Assembly (NCBI RefSeq): GCF_016735115.1
Contig: NZ_JAERQJ010000001.1
Location: 248,001-312,000, forward strand
Source: Aquimarina mytili
GTDB taxonomy: Bacteria; Bacteroidota; Bacteroidia; Flavobacteriales; Flavobacteriaceae
DNA: 64,000 bases
Direction of reading: 5' to 3'
Under the pieces are notes generated by a model. That model was not told the origin of the DNA. It ran no database searches and was given only the letters and a program-made list of their open reading frames with translations. Shown one piece after another: positions 27,401 through 36,800 of the stretch. The number at the start of each line of letters is the position of its first letter. Position 1 is the stretch's first letter. The translations under genes and the position numbers were made by a program.

Positions 27401-30400
27401 GCCCGCAATTACAATTACGGGATCTGGGTTTTCTGGTTTAGATGGAACATATTGGGTAACTATAGATAACGGTAATTTTGTATTAGTATCACAAACCGGT
27501 GGATTTACAATTTATTTTAGTACTACTGCAACTGCGCCTGATTGTGGTGTTGTTACTCCTCCTTCTGTAAATGGAGGAACAATTGCAGGCGGTCCATTCG
27601 TATTTACAGTAGGAGATGGAGTTGCAGATAATGTATCTGGGATCACGCGTACGGGAAATATTGGAGAAACCAGCCAGTGGATTATAACCGATGATCAGGG
27701 AAAAATATTAGGATTGCCACCTACACCAGAAGCCGTTGATTTTGACGGGGCTGGCGTTGGAAGTTGCTTTATTTACAATGTAAGTTATAATGGAACAATT
27801 ACTGGTCTAGCACAAGATAGATTACTTTCTGGTTTAGCCGGGGATTTTGATTTATCTAATAGCATAGAAGTTGTAAGAAATCCTGTGATTACTAACCCTA
27901 CTGTCGATGGAGGAACAATTGCAGGCGGTCCATTCGTATTTACAGTAGGAGATGGAGTTGCAGATAATGTATCTGGTATTACGCGTACTGGAAATATTGG
28001 AGAAACTAGCCAGTGGATTATAACCGATGATCAGGGAAAAATATTAGGATTGCCGCCTACACCAGAAGTTGTTGATTTTGATGGAGCTGGCGTTGGAAGT
28101 TGTTTTATTTATAATATAAGTTATAATGGAATGATTACTGGCCTAGCACAAGACGGATTACTTTCTGGTTTAACTGGTGAATTCGATTTGTCTAATAGCA
28201 TAGAAGTGGTAAGAAATCCCGTTTCAACAGGTGGAGATTGTACTTTTGGAACACCATTAGCAAATGCTTTACCATCTATTAATTCTGAATTTGAGAATAT
28301 TTATGTTTTAGGAAATGGCGGTCCAAATCTTGATAATGTTACCAAGTTTAATATTAACTGGGATTTGGCAAATAATGGATTATATGTACTTTCTATAAAT
28401 ACAAATAACGGACAGCCAAATTGGTATGTAGATTTAAGAAGTAGTCTTACATATAGTTTCAATACTGCTAATCCAGATGCAACATTTTCTGGAACTGGAA
28501 TTACAGGTTTAGACGGTTCTTATTGGGTTACACAAGATCAGGGTAATTTTGCAATGGTATCAAAAACAGGTGGATTTACCATTTATTTTAGTACTTCAAC
28601 AACCGCTCCAACGTGTGGAGGTTCAGGAAATACACCACCAGTAGCAGATATTTCTGCAACCCCTATTTCTGGAGAAGCTCCATTAGTTGTAACCTTTGAC
28701 GCTTCTGGGTCTACAGATGTCGATGGAGATACTCTTACATATGATTGGAATTTTGGAGACGGAAATTCTGGAACTGGTGCAATAACTGATAACACCTTTA
28801 CTTCAAAAGGAACTTATGAAGTTAACTTAACTGTTTCAGATGGAAAAGGAGGAGAAGATACAGCAGTAATTTCAATTAGTGTAACCGATGGAGACATCAT
28901 TATTAATCCTCCTACGGGTGATAATGAATATGTAAATCGTTTCATTGAAATGAGAAATGAGTTCTATGACCCTGCTAATGGATATTTCAGTGCAGATGGT
29001 TCTCCGCATCACTCTATAGAAACACTCATCGTTGAAGCACCTGATCATGGTCATGAGTCAACAAGTGAGCTGTATTCATATTGGTTATGGTTAGAGGTAA
29101 TGAATGGTAGAGTAACTGGTGATTGGGCTCCATTAGGTAACGTTTGGGATAAAATTGAGCAATTTATTATTCCTACAAAGGCAGATCAACCTACAAATGC
29201 GGCATATAACCCTTCTTCACCCGCAGCATATGCGGCAGAGTTTGCTCTTCCAAGTAGTTATCCTGCACCGTTAGAATTTAGTGCTCCAGTGGGTTCTGAT
29301 CCGGTTTCACCAGATTTAACAGCAGCATACGGAGCTGATATTTATCAAATGCATTGGTTATTAGACAATGATAACTTCTATGGATTTGGAAATCGAGGAG
29401 ATGGTATAAGTACACCTTCTTATATCAATACCTTTCAGAGAGGAGAGCAAGAATCGGTTTACGAAACAGTTCCACATCCATCGTGGGAGAGTTTTGACTG
29501 GGGAGGTACAAATGGCTATTTACCACTTTTTATCGAAGATCAGAATTATGCAAAACAATGGAGATACACTAGTGCTCCAGATGCAGATGCCAGGGCTGTT
29601 CAAGCAATGTATTGGGCGCAAGTATATGCCAAAGAACAAGGAATTAGTTTAGCAAGTTTAGACCTGGATAAAGCTACAAAAATGGGAGACTATTTAAGGT
29701 TGGCAATGTTTGATAAATATTTCAAACCGCTAGGAGTGCAAAGTGCAACAAGCGGAGCCGGAACAGGATATAATAGTGCACATTATTTAATGTCTTGGTA
29801 TATGTCATGGGGTGGTTCTGCAGATCCTGCTTCTCAATGGGCTTTTAGAATTGGTTCTAGTCATTGTCATTTTGGATATCAAAACCCTATTGCTGCATAT
29901 GCAATGAGTCAGGTACAAGAGTTTGAACCAAAATCTCAAAACGGAAAAAGAGACTGGACAGAAAGTCTTAAAAGACAAATGGAATTCTACACATGGTTAC
30001 AATCTAGAGAAGGAGCGATTGCTGGTGGAGCTACCAATAGCTGGAATGGAGACTATAGTCCTTATCCTGCAGGTAAATCTACTTTCTATGATATGGCTTA
30101 CGATGATAATCCAGTTTACGAAGACCCGGGAAGTGGTACTTGGTTTGGATGGCAAGCATGGTCTATGGAACGTGTAGCAGAGTATTATTATATAACTAAT
30201 GATGCAATGGCCAAAAACCTAATGGATAAATGGGTAGATTGGGTAAAAAGTGAAGTAAGACTTATTGCAGCTAATGATTTCGAAATTCCTGCTACATTAG
30301 AATGGACTGGAGAACCAGATACCTGGGATCCAACTAACCCAGGAACCAATAGTAATCTTAGTGTTACAGTAACCGGTTATAGTCAAGATCTCGGAGTTGC

Positions 30401-31127
30401 AGCATCTATGGCAAAAGCCTTAATTTATTATGCAGCAGCTACACAAAAGCATGCTACTTTAGATACTGATGCTAGAGATCTTGCTAAAGAAGTTCTAGAC
30501 AGAATGTGGACCACGTATAGAGATGAAAAAGGAGTGTCTTCTCCAGAAAATCGTGGAGATTTCAGTAGAATTTTTGAGCAGGAAGTATATGTGCCACAAG
30601 GATTTAACGGTATAATGCCTAATGGTGATGTAGTACAACCTGGAGTATCGTTTTTAGATATCAGATCAGATTTGAGAAACGACCCAGAGTTTGATCGATT
30701 ACAAACTGCATACAATGCCGGACAAGAGTATACACAAAGATATCATAGAAGTTGGGCACAGATTGAAGTTGCTTTAGCCAATGCAGAATATGGTTTCTTT
30801 TTTGGTGAAACAACTACTGCACCTTCCAATCGAGTATCAAATATGGTTGATGTTCTAGTAAGTCCTAATCCTGCTTCAAGTTTTATCAATATATCAGCTC
30901 CGTTATCAACAGGAATTGGTAAATCTAGTACTTCTAAAGTTAACAACCTTTCAATTCGATTAATTAATTTGACGGGTAATGTAGTTAGGTCTAAAAACTT
31001 AAGAAATAGTCAACAAGTACAGGCTCGAATCTCTGTTGATGGGGTGCCTTCAGGTATCTATATACTAGAGGTTTCTAATGCAACTACAGGTGAGATATCT
31101 AGAAATAAAGTAATAGTTAATAGATAG
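24450..31127 (+). CDS. Bifunctional cellulase: GH9-CBM3-PKD-unknown module-repeats-PKD-GH48-T9SS
   Basis: 2225 residues from the ATG at 24450 (an ATG two codons earlier is also possible); signal peptide ending CNLTTAQ. Domains in order: GH9 (about 22-478; catalytic Asp pair in WYDAGDHVKF at 76/79, His in HHRGAHGGW, acid Glu450 in NEVACDYNAG); CBM3, probably 3c type (about 490-640); three PKD domains (about 645-905); unknown Cys-bounded module X1 (about 906-1032); two near-identical 112-residue repeats (about 1040-1255); module X2 (about 1260-1390); PKD4 (about 1392-1482); GH48 (about 1490-2120; EAPDHGHESTSE at 1529-1540); T9SS type A domain. GH9-CBM3c enzymes are processive endoglucanases and GH48 enzymes are reducing-end cellobiohydrolases, so this protein should attack crystalline cellulose by two modes. 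A terminator follows. The GH9-to-GH48 order matches CelA of Caldicellulosiruptor, but the linker is different. Confidence 0.92.
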   Translation: MKNFIKLGTLLILCLLCCNLTTAQFNYGEALQKSIFFYEAQQSGPLPDWNRVPWRGDSALNDGSDVGLDLTGGWYDAGDHVKFNFPMAYSVTTLAWGGIEFKDAYIQAGQYDILKRNLRFVTDYFLKCHTGPQELWGQVAAGGIDHAWWGPAEVNPQPRESFKISGVNGGSDLAGETAAALAAVSILLKDDDPAYSARLLQSAEELYAYADQVREAYSNSITDAAGFYRSFSNFEDEIVWGAAWLYRATNDNKYLVKAEAEYDNMQREGQSATAKYKEAFSWDDKAYGAYVLMSILTGKDKYKQDAERNLDWWTGVGVNGDVVPTTPGGLPHIRQWGTLRYANNEAFLALVYSDKVSTNASQQTAYRNYAKFMADYTLGNNPINRSFMIGFGNDPANKPHHRGAHGGWTNNCSGVPDASSHILYGAVVGGPKSPANDGFADDRCEFIANEVACDYNAGITGVLAWMYGAFGGTPLANFPPASAGIPNRAEVRTMSKFNSNNASGSTVQIRVQNRTAWPARVTDKLSYRYFFDISEGVAQGLTIADYQPTLNAVQGSSTITIGTWDASRNIYYAEVSLTGEQIAPIGDPQFRRETQLNFRVSNGVPYDTSNDWSAQGIGGTEIESTNIPVYDNGVLVFGNEPDAGNTPIASFTATPESGVSPLDVQFDASASSDPNGDVLSYNWNFGNGQTSSVVDPLITYSQIGSYLVTLTVSDGQNISSEVSKTITVSDGNIAPVANFTATPTTGIAPVTVSFDGSTSSDENGDTLTYTWDFGDGSTGTGVTVTHAYSTVGEYTATLTVNDGSKTGTKTTTINVTDGSPVASFTTSTDSGTIPFDVSFDASASTDPTGGTLSYSWDFGNGLTATGATATTSFTEVGTYTVTLTVTNSVGSSSEIKTVTATDGNASCTFGTPTAEALPAINTEFTNIFVLGDGGPNLDNVTNFNINWDLANNGLYQFSMNTNNGIPSWWNDFLPKVTQNFNSAEPAITITGSGFSGLDGTYWVTIDNGNFVLVSQTGGFTIYFSTTATAPDCGVVTPPSVNGGTIAGGPFVFTVGDGVADNVSGITRTGNIGETSQWIITDDQGKILGLPPTPEAVDFDGAGVGSCFIYNVSYNGTITGLAQDRLLSGLAGDFDLSNSIEVVRNPVITNPTVDGGTIAGGPFVFTVGDGVADNVSGITRTGNIGETSQWIITDDQGKILGLPPTPEVVDFDGAGVGSCFIYNISYNGMITGLAQDGLLSGLTGEFDLSNSIEVVRNPVSTGGDCTFGTPLANALPSINSEFENIYVLGNGGPNLDNVTKFNINWDLANNGLYVLSINTNNGQPNWYVDLRSSLTYSFNTANPDATFSGTGITGLDGSYWVTQDQGNFAMVSKTGGFTIYFSTSTTAPTCGGSGNTPPVADISATPISGEAPLVVTFDASGSTDVDGDTLTYDWNFGDGNSGTGAITDNTFTSKGTYEVNLTVSDGKGGEDTAVISISVTDGDIIINPPTGDNEYVNRFIEMRNEFYDPANGYFSADGSPHHSIETLIVEAPDHGHESTSELYSYWLWLEVMNGRVTGDWAPLGNVWDKIEQFIIPTKADQPTNAAYNPSSPAAYAAEFALPSSYPAPLEFSAPVGSDPVSPDLTAAYGADIYQMHWLLDNDNFYGFGNRGDGISTPSYINTFQRGEQESVYETVPHPSWESFDWGGTNGYLPLFIEDQNYAKQWRYTSAPDADARAVQAMYWAQVYAKEQGISLASLDLDKATKMGDYLRLAMFDKYFKPLGVQSATSGAGTGYNSAHYLMSWYMSWGGSADPASQWAFRIGSSHCHFGYQNPIAAYAMSQVQEFEPKSQNGKRDWTESLKRQMEFYTWLQSREGAIAGGATNSWNGDYSPYPAGKSTFYDMAYDDNPVYEDPGSGTWFGWQAWSMERVAEYYYITNDAMAKNLMDKWVDWVKSEVRLIAANDFEIPATLEWTGEPDTWDPTNPGTNSNLSVTVTGYSQDLGVAASMAKALIYYAAATQKHATLDTDARDLAKEVLDRMWTTYRDEKGVSSPENRGDFSRIFEQEVYVPQGFNGIMPNGDVVQPGVSFLDIRSDLRNDPEFDRLQTAYNAGQEYTQRYHRSWAQIEVALANAEYGFFFGETTTAPSNRVSNMVDVLVSPNPASSFINISAPLSTGIGKSSTSKVNNLSIRLINLTGNVVRSKNLRNSQQVQARISVDGVPSGIYILEVSNATTGEISRNKVIVNR
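27573..28220 (+). repeat. Tandem 336-bp coding repeat in the GH9-GH48 gene
   Basis: Two copies begin at 27573 and 27909, a period of 336 bp (112 codons). Both encode GGTIAGGPFVFTVGDGVADN onwards with few amino-acid changes, and their DNA is close to identical in the first 90 bp, so the duplication looks recent or is kept alike by recombination. The unit resembles extracellular repeats I remember from other Bacteroidota surface proteins. Confidence 0.85.
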
Positions 31128-31143
31128 TTTTTTTAATTAATAC

Positions 31144-31175
31144 AAAAGAGAGAGGTTAGAGTACCTCTCTCTTTT
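31144..31175 (+). terminator. Strong terminator after the GH9-GH48 gene
   Basis: Perfect 13-bp stem AAAAGAGAGAGGT/ACCTCTCTCTTTT with a 6-nt loop. It separates the giant cellulase from the GH5 gene, so GH5 needs read-through or its own promoter. Confidence 0.85.
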
Positions 31176-31192
31176 ATACTACTCTCAATGAA

Positions 31193-33586
31193 ATGAAAAA
31201 TACAATTATAAATATAAAACAAACCCTAATACTACTAGGGTTACTAGTACTTAGTTTAAGTAGTAGTATATCTGCACAGCAACAGAATTTTTTATCTGTT
31301 TCGGGTAACAAATTATTTGATGTTCAAGGTAAAGAAGTTCGTTTGACTGGAGTGAATTGGTTCGGATTTGAAACCCAAAATTATTTCCCTCATGGGATAT
31401 GGACTCGGGATATGAAAAGTGTTTTACAACAGATCAAAGATCTTGGGTTTAATACCATTAGGGTTCCTTGGTGTAATGAAATGCTTAACCCTGGTGTAAC
31501 TATTAATGTACCTTCTTATGGTAGTGATGCTTATACAGGGATATCCCCTATGAATGAAGAGGAAAGCAAAGTAACCAAGCCAATTGAATTAATGGACATT
31601 TTTGTAAGATGGTGCCAGGAAAATGATATGAAAATAGTTTTGGATAATCATTCCAGAGCAGCTGATGGTTTTTTAAATGAAAAGTTCTGGTATACTCCAG
31701 AATATTCTGAAGAAAGATGGATCAATGATTGGATTTTTATGGCTAATAGATATAAAGATTTTTCAGCCGTTGTAGGTATGGATCTTAATAATGAACCTCA
31801 TGGATCATCTTGGGGTAATAGCAATCCTGCAACCGACTGGAATAAAGCCGCAGAACGTTGTGGAAATGAAATTCTTAAGGTAAATCCAAATGTGTTAATT
31901 ATTGTAGAAGGTGTAGGAGAGTTTGAAGGAAATTCATATTGGTGGGGAGGACAGCTTATGGGAGCAAAAAAATACCCTGTTCAATTATCTGATCCTAGCA
32001 AGTTAATGTATTCTGCACATGAGTATGGTCCAGAAGTTGCTCCACAAGATTGGTTTGATGCTCCTAATTTTCCGCAAAATATGCCACAAATTTGGAACGA
32101 TAATTACCATTATCTATACAATGAAGGAACTTCACCTATATTTTTAGGAGAGTTTGGGATAAAAGACCAGGATGCTTTTGGTGGTATAGCCTTTACATGG
32201 TTTACAGAATTTACAGGATTTATGGGAGATATTTATTCCTGGACATTTTGGAGTATGAACCCTAATTCTGGTGACACTGGAGGAATTTTAAAAGATGATT
32301 GGTCGTCTGTTAATCAATGGAAATTAGATGTTTTAAAACCGTATCAGGCACCTATTATTCCTAATGTAGTTGGAGCTACAGATAATAGACCACCGGTTGC
32401 AAGATTTACACCTTCAGTTACATCTGGTAATACACCTTTAACAGTTCAGTTTGATGCTACAACATCTTCAGATCCAGATGGTGATACATTAACATACTCA
32501 TGGGAATTTGGAGATAATACAACTGCTATGGGAAGTGCAGTATCTCACTTATTTAATGAAGTAGGAACTTATCTAGTAGTACTCACTGTTAGCGATGGTA
32601 AATTAAGTGATACTGAAACAGTAAACATTACAGTTAACGATACAAGCACACCTGTAGTAACTGCAAATATTGCGGTAGATGTTAGCACTGCAGTTGCTCC
32701 AGCAACAATTAATTTTGATGCTTCAGGGTCAACAATTTCAGATGGAAGCATATTGACGTATACTTGGGATTTTGGTGATGGATCTACAGGAGGAGGCGTT
32801 GCAATTGCTCACGATTATACAACGGCTGGGGATTATACTGTTACGGTAACAGTTTCAAATGCCAACGGGATTTCGGATACTGCTACGCAACTAATTACAA
32901 TTACCGAGCCCACTTCTGGAGGTAATTGTAACTTTGGAGCTCCTTTAGCAAACCCACTACCAACCATAGCTAATGTTCCTTATAGTAAAATTTATGTTTT
33001 AGGGAATGGAGGACCGGATTTAAGTAATGTAACCAACTTCACGATCAATTGGGATTTGACAAATAATGGATTGTGGCAATTCTCTATGAATGCGAATAAT
33101 GGGACTCCAGGTTGGTGGAACAACTTATTAAATAATATTACAAGTCAGAACTTTAACTCGCCTCAACCAGGGATTACACTTTCAGGCACAGGATTTCCTA
33201 ATCTAGATGGAGCATATTATGCAACCATAGATGGAGATAATTTTGCTTTAGTTTCAGTAACTGGTGGTTTTACTATTTATTTCAGTAATAGTACTACAGC
33301 TCCTACTTGCGAAGGATTGCCACAAGGACAGTTATCGTCAACTGGTTTGAGCATAAAAACATTCCCAAATCCAGTTCAAGACAAATTAGTGATTAGTGGA
33401 AAAGATCTTCTTAACGGAGCTAGAATCAATTTGGTAGATATAACCGGAAGAGTACTAAGAACTGTTAATGTTCAATCTAAAGTAAAGCAAATAGAACTTA
33501 ATACCACGGATCTTATATCCGGGCTATATTTTGTAAAAGTATATCATGATAAAGAAACCAAAACAAAACAAATCATAAAAAAATAA
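31193..33586 (+). CDS. Secreted GH5 cellulase with PKD, unknown module and T9SS domain
   Basis: 797 residues; signal peptide to about residue 28 (LSSSISAQ). GH5 catalytic domain about 30-385: acid/base Glu201 in DLNNEPHG and nucleophile Glu320 in FLGEFGIKD. The segments VNPNVLIIVEGV-like and YWWGGQLMGAKKYPV recall endoglucanase E1 of Acidothermus, which suggests subfamily GH5_1. Two PKD domains follow (about 398-480 and 485-570), then the same unknown Cys-bounded module found twice in the neighbouring GH9-GH48 protein (about 575-705), and a T9SS type A domain (IKTFPNPVQDKL). Likely an endo-beta-1,4-glucanase acting with the upstream enzyme on cellulose. Confidence 0.92.
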   Translation: MKNTIINIKQTLILLGLLVLSLSSSISAQQQNFLSVSGNKLFDVQGKEVRLTGVNWFGFETQNYFPHGIWTRDMKSVLQQIKDLGFNTIRVPWCNEMLNPGVTINVPSYGSDAYTGISPMNEEESKVTKPIELMDIFVRWCQENDMKIVLDNHSRAADGFLNEKFWYTPEYSEERWINDWIFMANRYKDFSAVVGMDLNNEPHGSSWGNSNPATDWNKAAERCGNEILKVNPNVLIIVEGVGEFEGNSYWWGGQLMGAKKYPVQLSDPSKLMYSAHEYGPEVAPQDWFDAPNFPQNMPQIWNDNYHYLYNEGTSPIFLGEFGIKDQDAFGGIAFTWFTEFTGFMGDIYSWTFWSMNPNSGDTGGILKDDWSSVNQWKLDVLKPYQAPIIPNVVGATDNRPPVARFTPSVTSGNTPLTVQFDATTSSDPDGDTLTYSWEFGDNTTAMGSAVSHLFNEVGTYLVVLTVSDGKLSDTETVNITVNDTSTPVVTANIAVDVSTAVAPATINFDASGSTISDGSILTYTWDFGDGSTGGGVAIAHDYTTAGDYTVTVTVSNANGISDTATQLITITEPTSGGNCNFGAPLANPLPTIANVPYSKIYVLGNGGPDLSNVTNFTINWDLTNNGLWQFSMNANNGTPGWWNNLLNNITSQNFNSPQPGITLSGTGFPNLDGAYYATIDGDNFALVSVTGGFTIYFSNSTTAPTCEGLPQGQLSSTGLSIKTFPNPVQDKLVISGKDLLNGARINLVDITGRVLRTVNVQSKVKQIELNTTDLISGLYFVKVYHDKETKTKQIIKK

Positions 33587-33780
33587 TTCTAACAACATAT
33601 TGATATAGGAAGGAAGTCGATGGAATCTATTTTCTAAGAATTCAACAAGGCAGGCATTCTTTGATAAAACGAACATTAAAAAATAAATAACAATACCTAA
33701 TAAAGCAGTTTTAAAAACCAATAAAATAATTGTTAACCGATAGATGATAATATAAATGAGGTGGCGGCACTTCACTTTTC

Positions 33781-33788
33781 TACCCCTA
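33781..33788 (+). promoter_or_regulatory. TACCCCTA motif upstream of the DUF5060 gene
   Basis: Same 8-mer as in the direct repeat upstream of the GH16 gene (21723-21730). Possible shared regulator site; weak evidence. Confidence 0.25.
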
Positions 33789-33861
33789 GTTGACTTGTAT
33801 TTAATACATAATGGGAATTTATTAACACAGAAATATACGTTTAACTAGAATTAATTTAATT

Positions 33862-36800
33862 ATGAAACTTAACAAACTCAATTTTTTAATTGCGTTTCTC
33901 CTTCTTGGGCTAGTATCAAAAGCTCAAACCCCCGAAGGAGAACTAAAAAGGTGGCATAAAGTCACATTAACATTTAATGGTCCTAATACTTCTGAGACCG
34001 CGAACCCTAATCCTTTCTCAGATTATCGATTAGAGGTTACGTTTACGCATCAAGGGAGTAATAGGAGTTATAAAATTCCGGGTTACTATGCTGCCTGTGG
34101 AAATGCAGAAAATAATAGTTGTGTTTCGGGGAACAAATGGAGAGTACATTTTGCTCCAGAACAACCTGGAACTTGGAACTGGTCGGCATCATTCAAATCA
34201 GGATCTAATGTAGCTATTAATGGTGGTGGGTCTGGAGCAGGATTTATGGATGGAAGTACTGGATCTTTTAATGTTTCAGAATCTGATAAATCAGGTAAAG
34301 ATCATAGAGCAAAAAATAAAGGAATGCTGCGTTATGTCGGGCAACATTACCTAAGATATACAGGAACAAATCCGGTTAGTCCAAATGGGAATTGGTTTGT
34401 AAAAGCAGGAGCAGACTCTCCAGAGAATGCTTTTAATTATGTTGATTTTGATGCAACCCCAAGTTTTAATAATAACTTGAACAAAATTGGTAACAAAACC
34501 TGGCAGCCACATCAAAGAGATTATGTAGCGGCCGATGCAAGTGCATATACGTGGAATAATGGTAAAGGTACCGAGATATTAGGTATGCTTAACTATCTAT
34601 CTGGCGAAGGGGCTAATGTAATGTCTTTTTTAACCTGGAACACCGATGGAGACGGAGGAGCTGTTTTTCCGCATGTATTAAAGGTTTCGGAGCAAGAGTA
34701 TGGAAATACATCGAGAGGGCAGCAATGGAGTAAGGTACACCATGATCGTTTCGATGTTTCCAAACTGGCTCAATGGGAAAAAGTTATGGAATATGCTGAT
34801 AAAAAGGGAATTTATCTGCATTTCAAAACTATGGAAACCGAAAATGATAATAAAATGGATGGTAATGGTTTCGGAAGAGAAAGAAAGTTATATTATCGTG
34901 AACTTATTGCTAGATTTTCACACCACTTAGCACTTAACTGGAACTTAACAGAAGAGACCACATTAACCGATAATGTTGTTAAGGCCACTGCTTCATATGT
35001 CAAAAATGTGGATCCTTACGATCATAATATTGTAATTCATACCTATCCAGGCCAACAAGATCAAAGATATAATCCGTTACTTGGAAATAATTCTGAGCTA
35101 ACGGGTGCATCTATTCAAACCGATAAGAACAAAGTTCATAATGATATAAAAAGATGGTTAGAAAAGTCTCGTAACGCAGGAAAAAAATGGGTTGTTGCTA
35201 ATGATGAGCAAGGTCCTGCTTCAACTGGAGTACGAGTTTCTGATAAAGAAGTAAGGCATAAAGTACTATGGGCAACCTTAATAGCCGGTGGTACAGGAGT
35301 AGAATACTATAGTGGTTATACCAATAATGATGGTGATATTAACGGAAATGATCACAGAAAAAGAGGTAAAAAGTATAAAGAAGGAGGGTATGCACTTAAA
35401 TTCTTTAATGATCATTTACAGCCTTATATGGTAGATATGGTAAGCGCAGATGGAGTTACATCTGATGGGAATGATTATGTATTAGCCAAGGCGGGAGAAA
35501 TATATGCAGTGTATAGACCTAACGGAGGGTCAACAGGACTTGGTTTGCCCACGGGAAATAATAATTATGATGTGCAATGGTATAACCCTCGTGCTGGAGG
35601 TAATTTAACAGCTAAAAACACATTAGGTAATACTTTGGTAGCTCCAGATAATAATGATTGGGTTGCCTTGATAAAGAAGAAGGATAATGGAGGAGGAGAA
35701 CCAGATCAATGCGCCGCTTTAGAACAAAATGGTATCGTAGCTGTAGAGGCAGAGCATTTTGCAAGTCAATCAAAAACGGGTAAGCGAAAATGGTATGTAC
35801 TTGATGGAAGCGGATCCACACCAACACCGGATCCAGATCCAGATCATTCAAATGGAGCAAGTGGTGGAGGATATTTAGAAATTCTGCCCGATACAAGAGT
35901 TACTCATGGTGATCCATTGATCGCTGGAGAGAATTTTAGCAATACAGCAGGTCAAATGACAATTGTAAATTATAAAGTAAAGTTCACCACTCCCGGAAAG
36001 TATTTTGTTTGGGTAAGAGCCCATTCAACAGGTTCTGAAGATAATGGAGTACATGTAGGTCTTAACGGCAATTGGCCAGCATCAGGAAACAGAATGCAAT
36101 GGTGTGCAGGTAAAAATCAATGGACCTGGGAAAGTAAACAGCGTACTGGTGCTAATCATTGTGGAGAAGAACAAAAGATATTTTTAAATATACCCTCAGC
36201 GGGAGTTCATACCATTTCATTTTCTATGAGAGAAGATGGATTTGAAATGGATAAATTTGTATTATCTAAAGCTTATACCAAACCGACGGGAACAGGACCA
36301 GCTGAGGTACTAGTAGATTGCGGTGATGAAAATAATGCACCACAAGTTGGAATGACATCTCCTACTAATGGGGCCGTTTATCAACCAGGGGCCGCAATAC
36401 CATTAGCCGCTACTGCATCTGATAGTGATGGTACTATTACCAAGGTGGAGTTTTTTATAGACGGAAATTTGGTGGCAACAGAAAATACCGCTCCCTATGA
36501 AACAACTTCTACGATAACCAATACAGGGAATTATACCATAACAGCAAAAGCCACAGATAACGATGGTGCGGTTACAACATCACAAGGTATAGGTATCAAG
36601 ATTGAAAATGATACTCCTCCTCCAACAGGAGATATTGGCATTCCGGGCAATTTTGAAGCTGAAAATTATTCGGCTAAATCAGGAAGTGTGCGTATCGAAA
36701 ATACGCCGGGTACTTCTGGTCAAAACCTTGGGTTTATTAAAAATGGTGATTACACCGAGTATAATATTACCGTTGCATCAAGCGGAGAGTATACTTTCGA

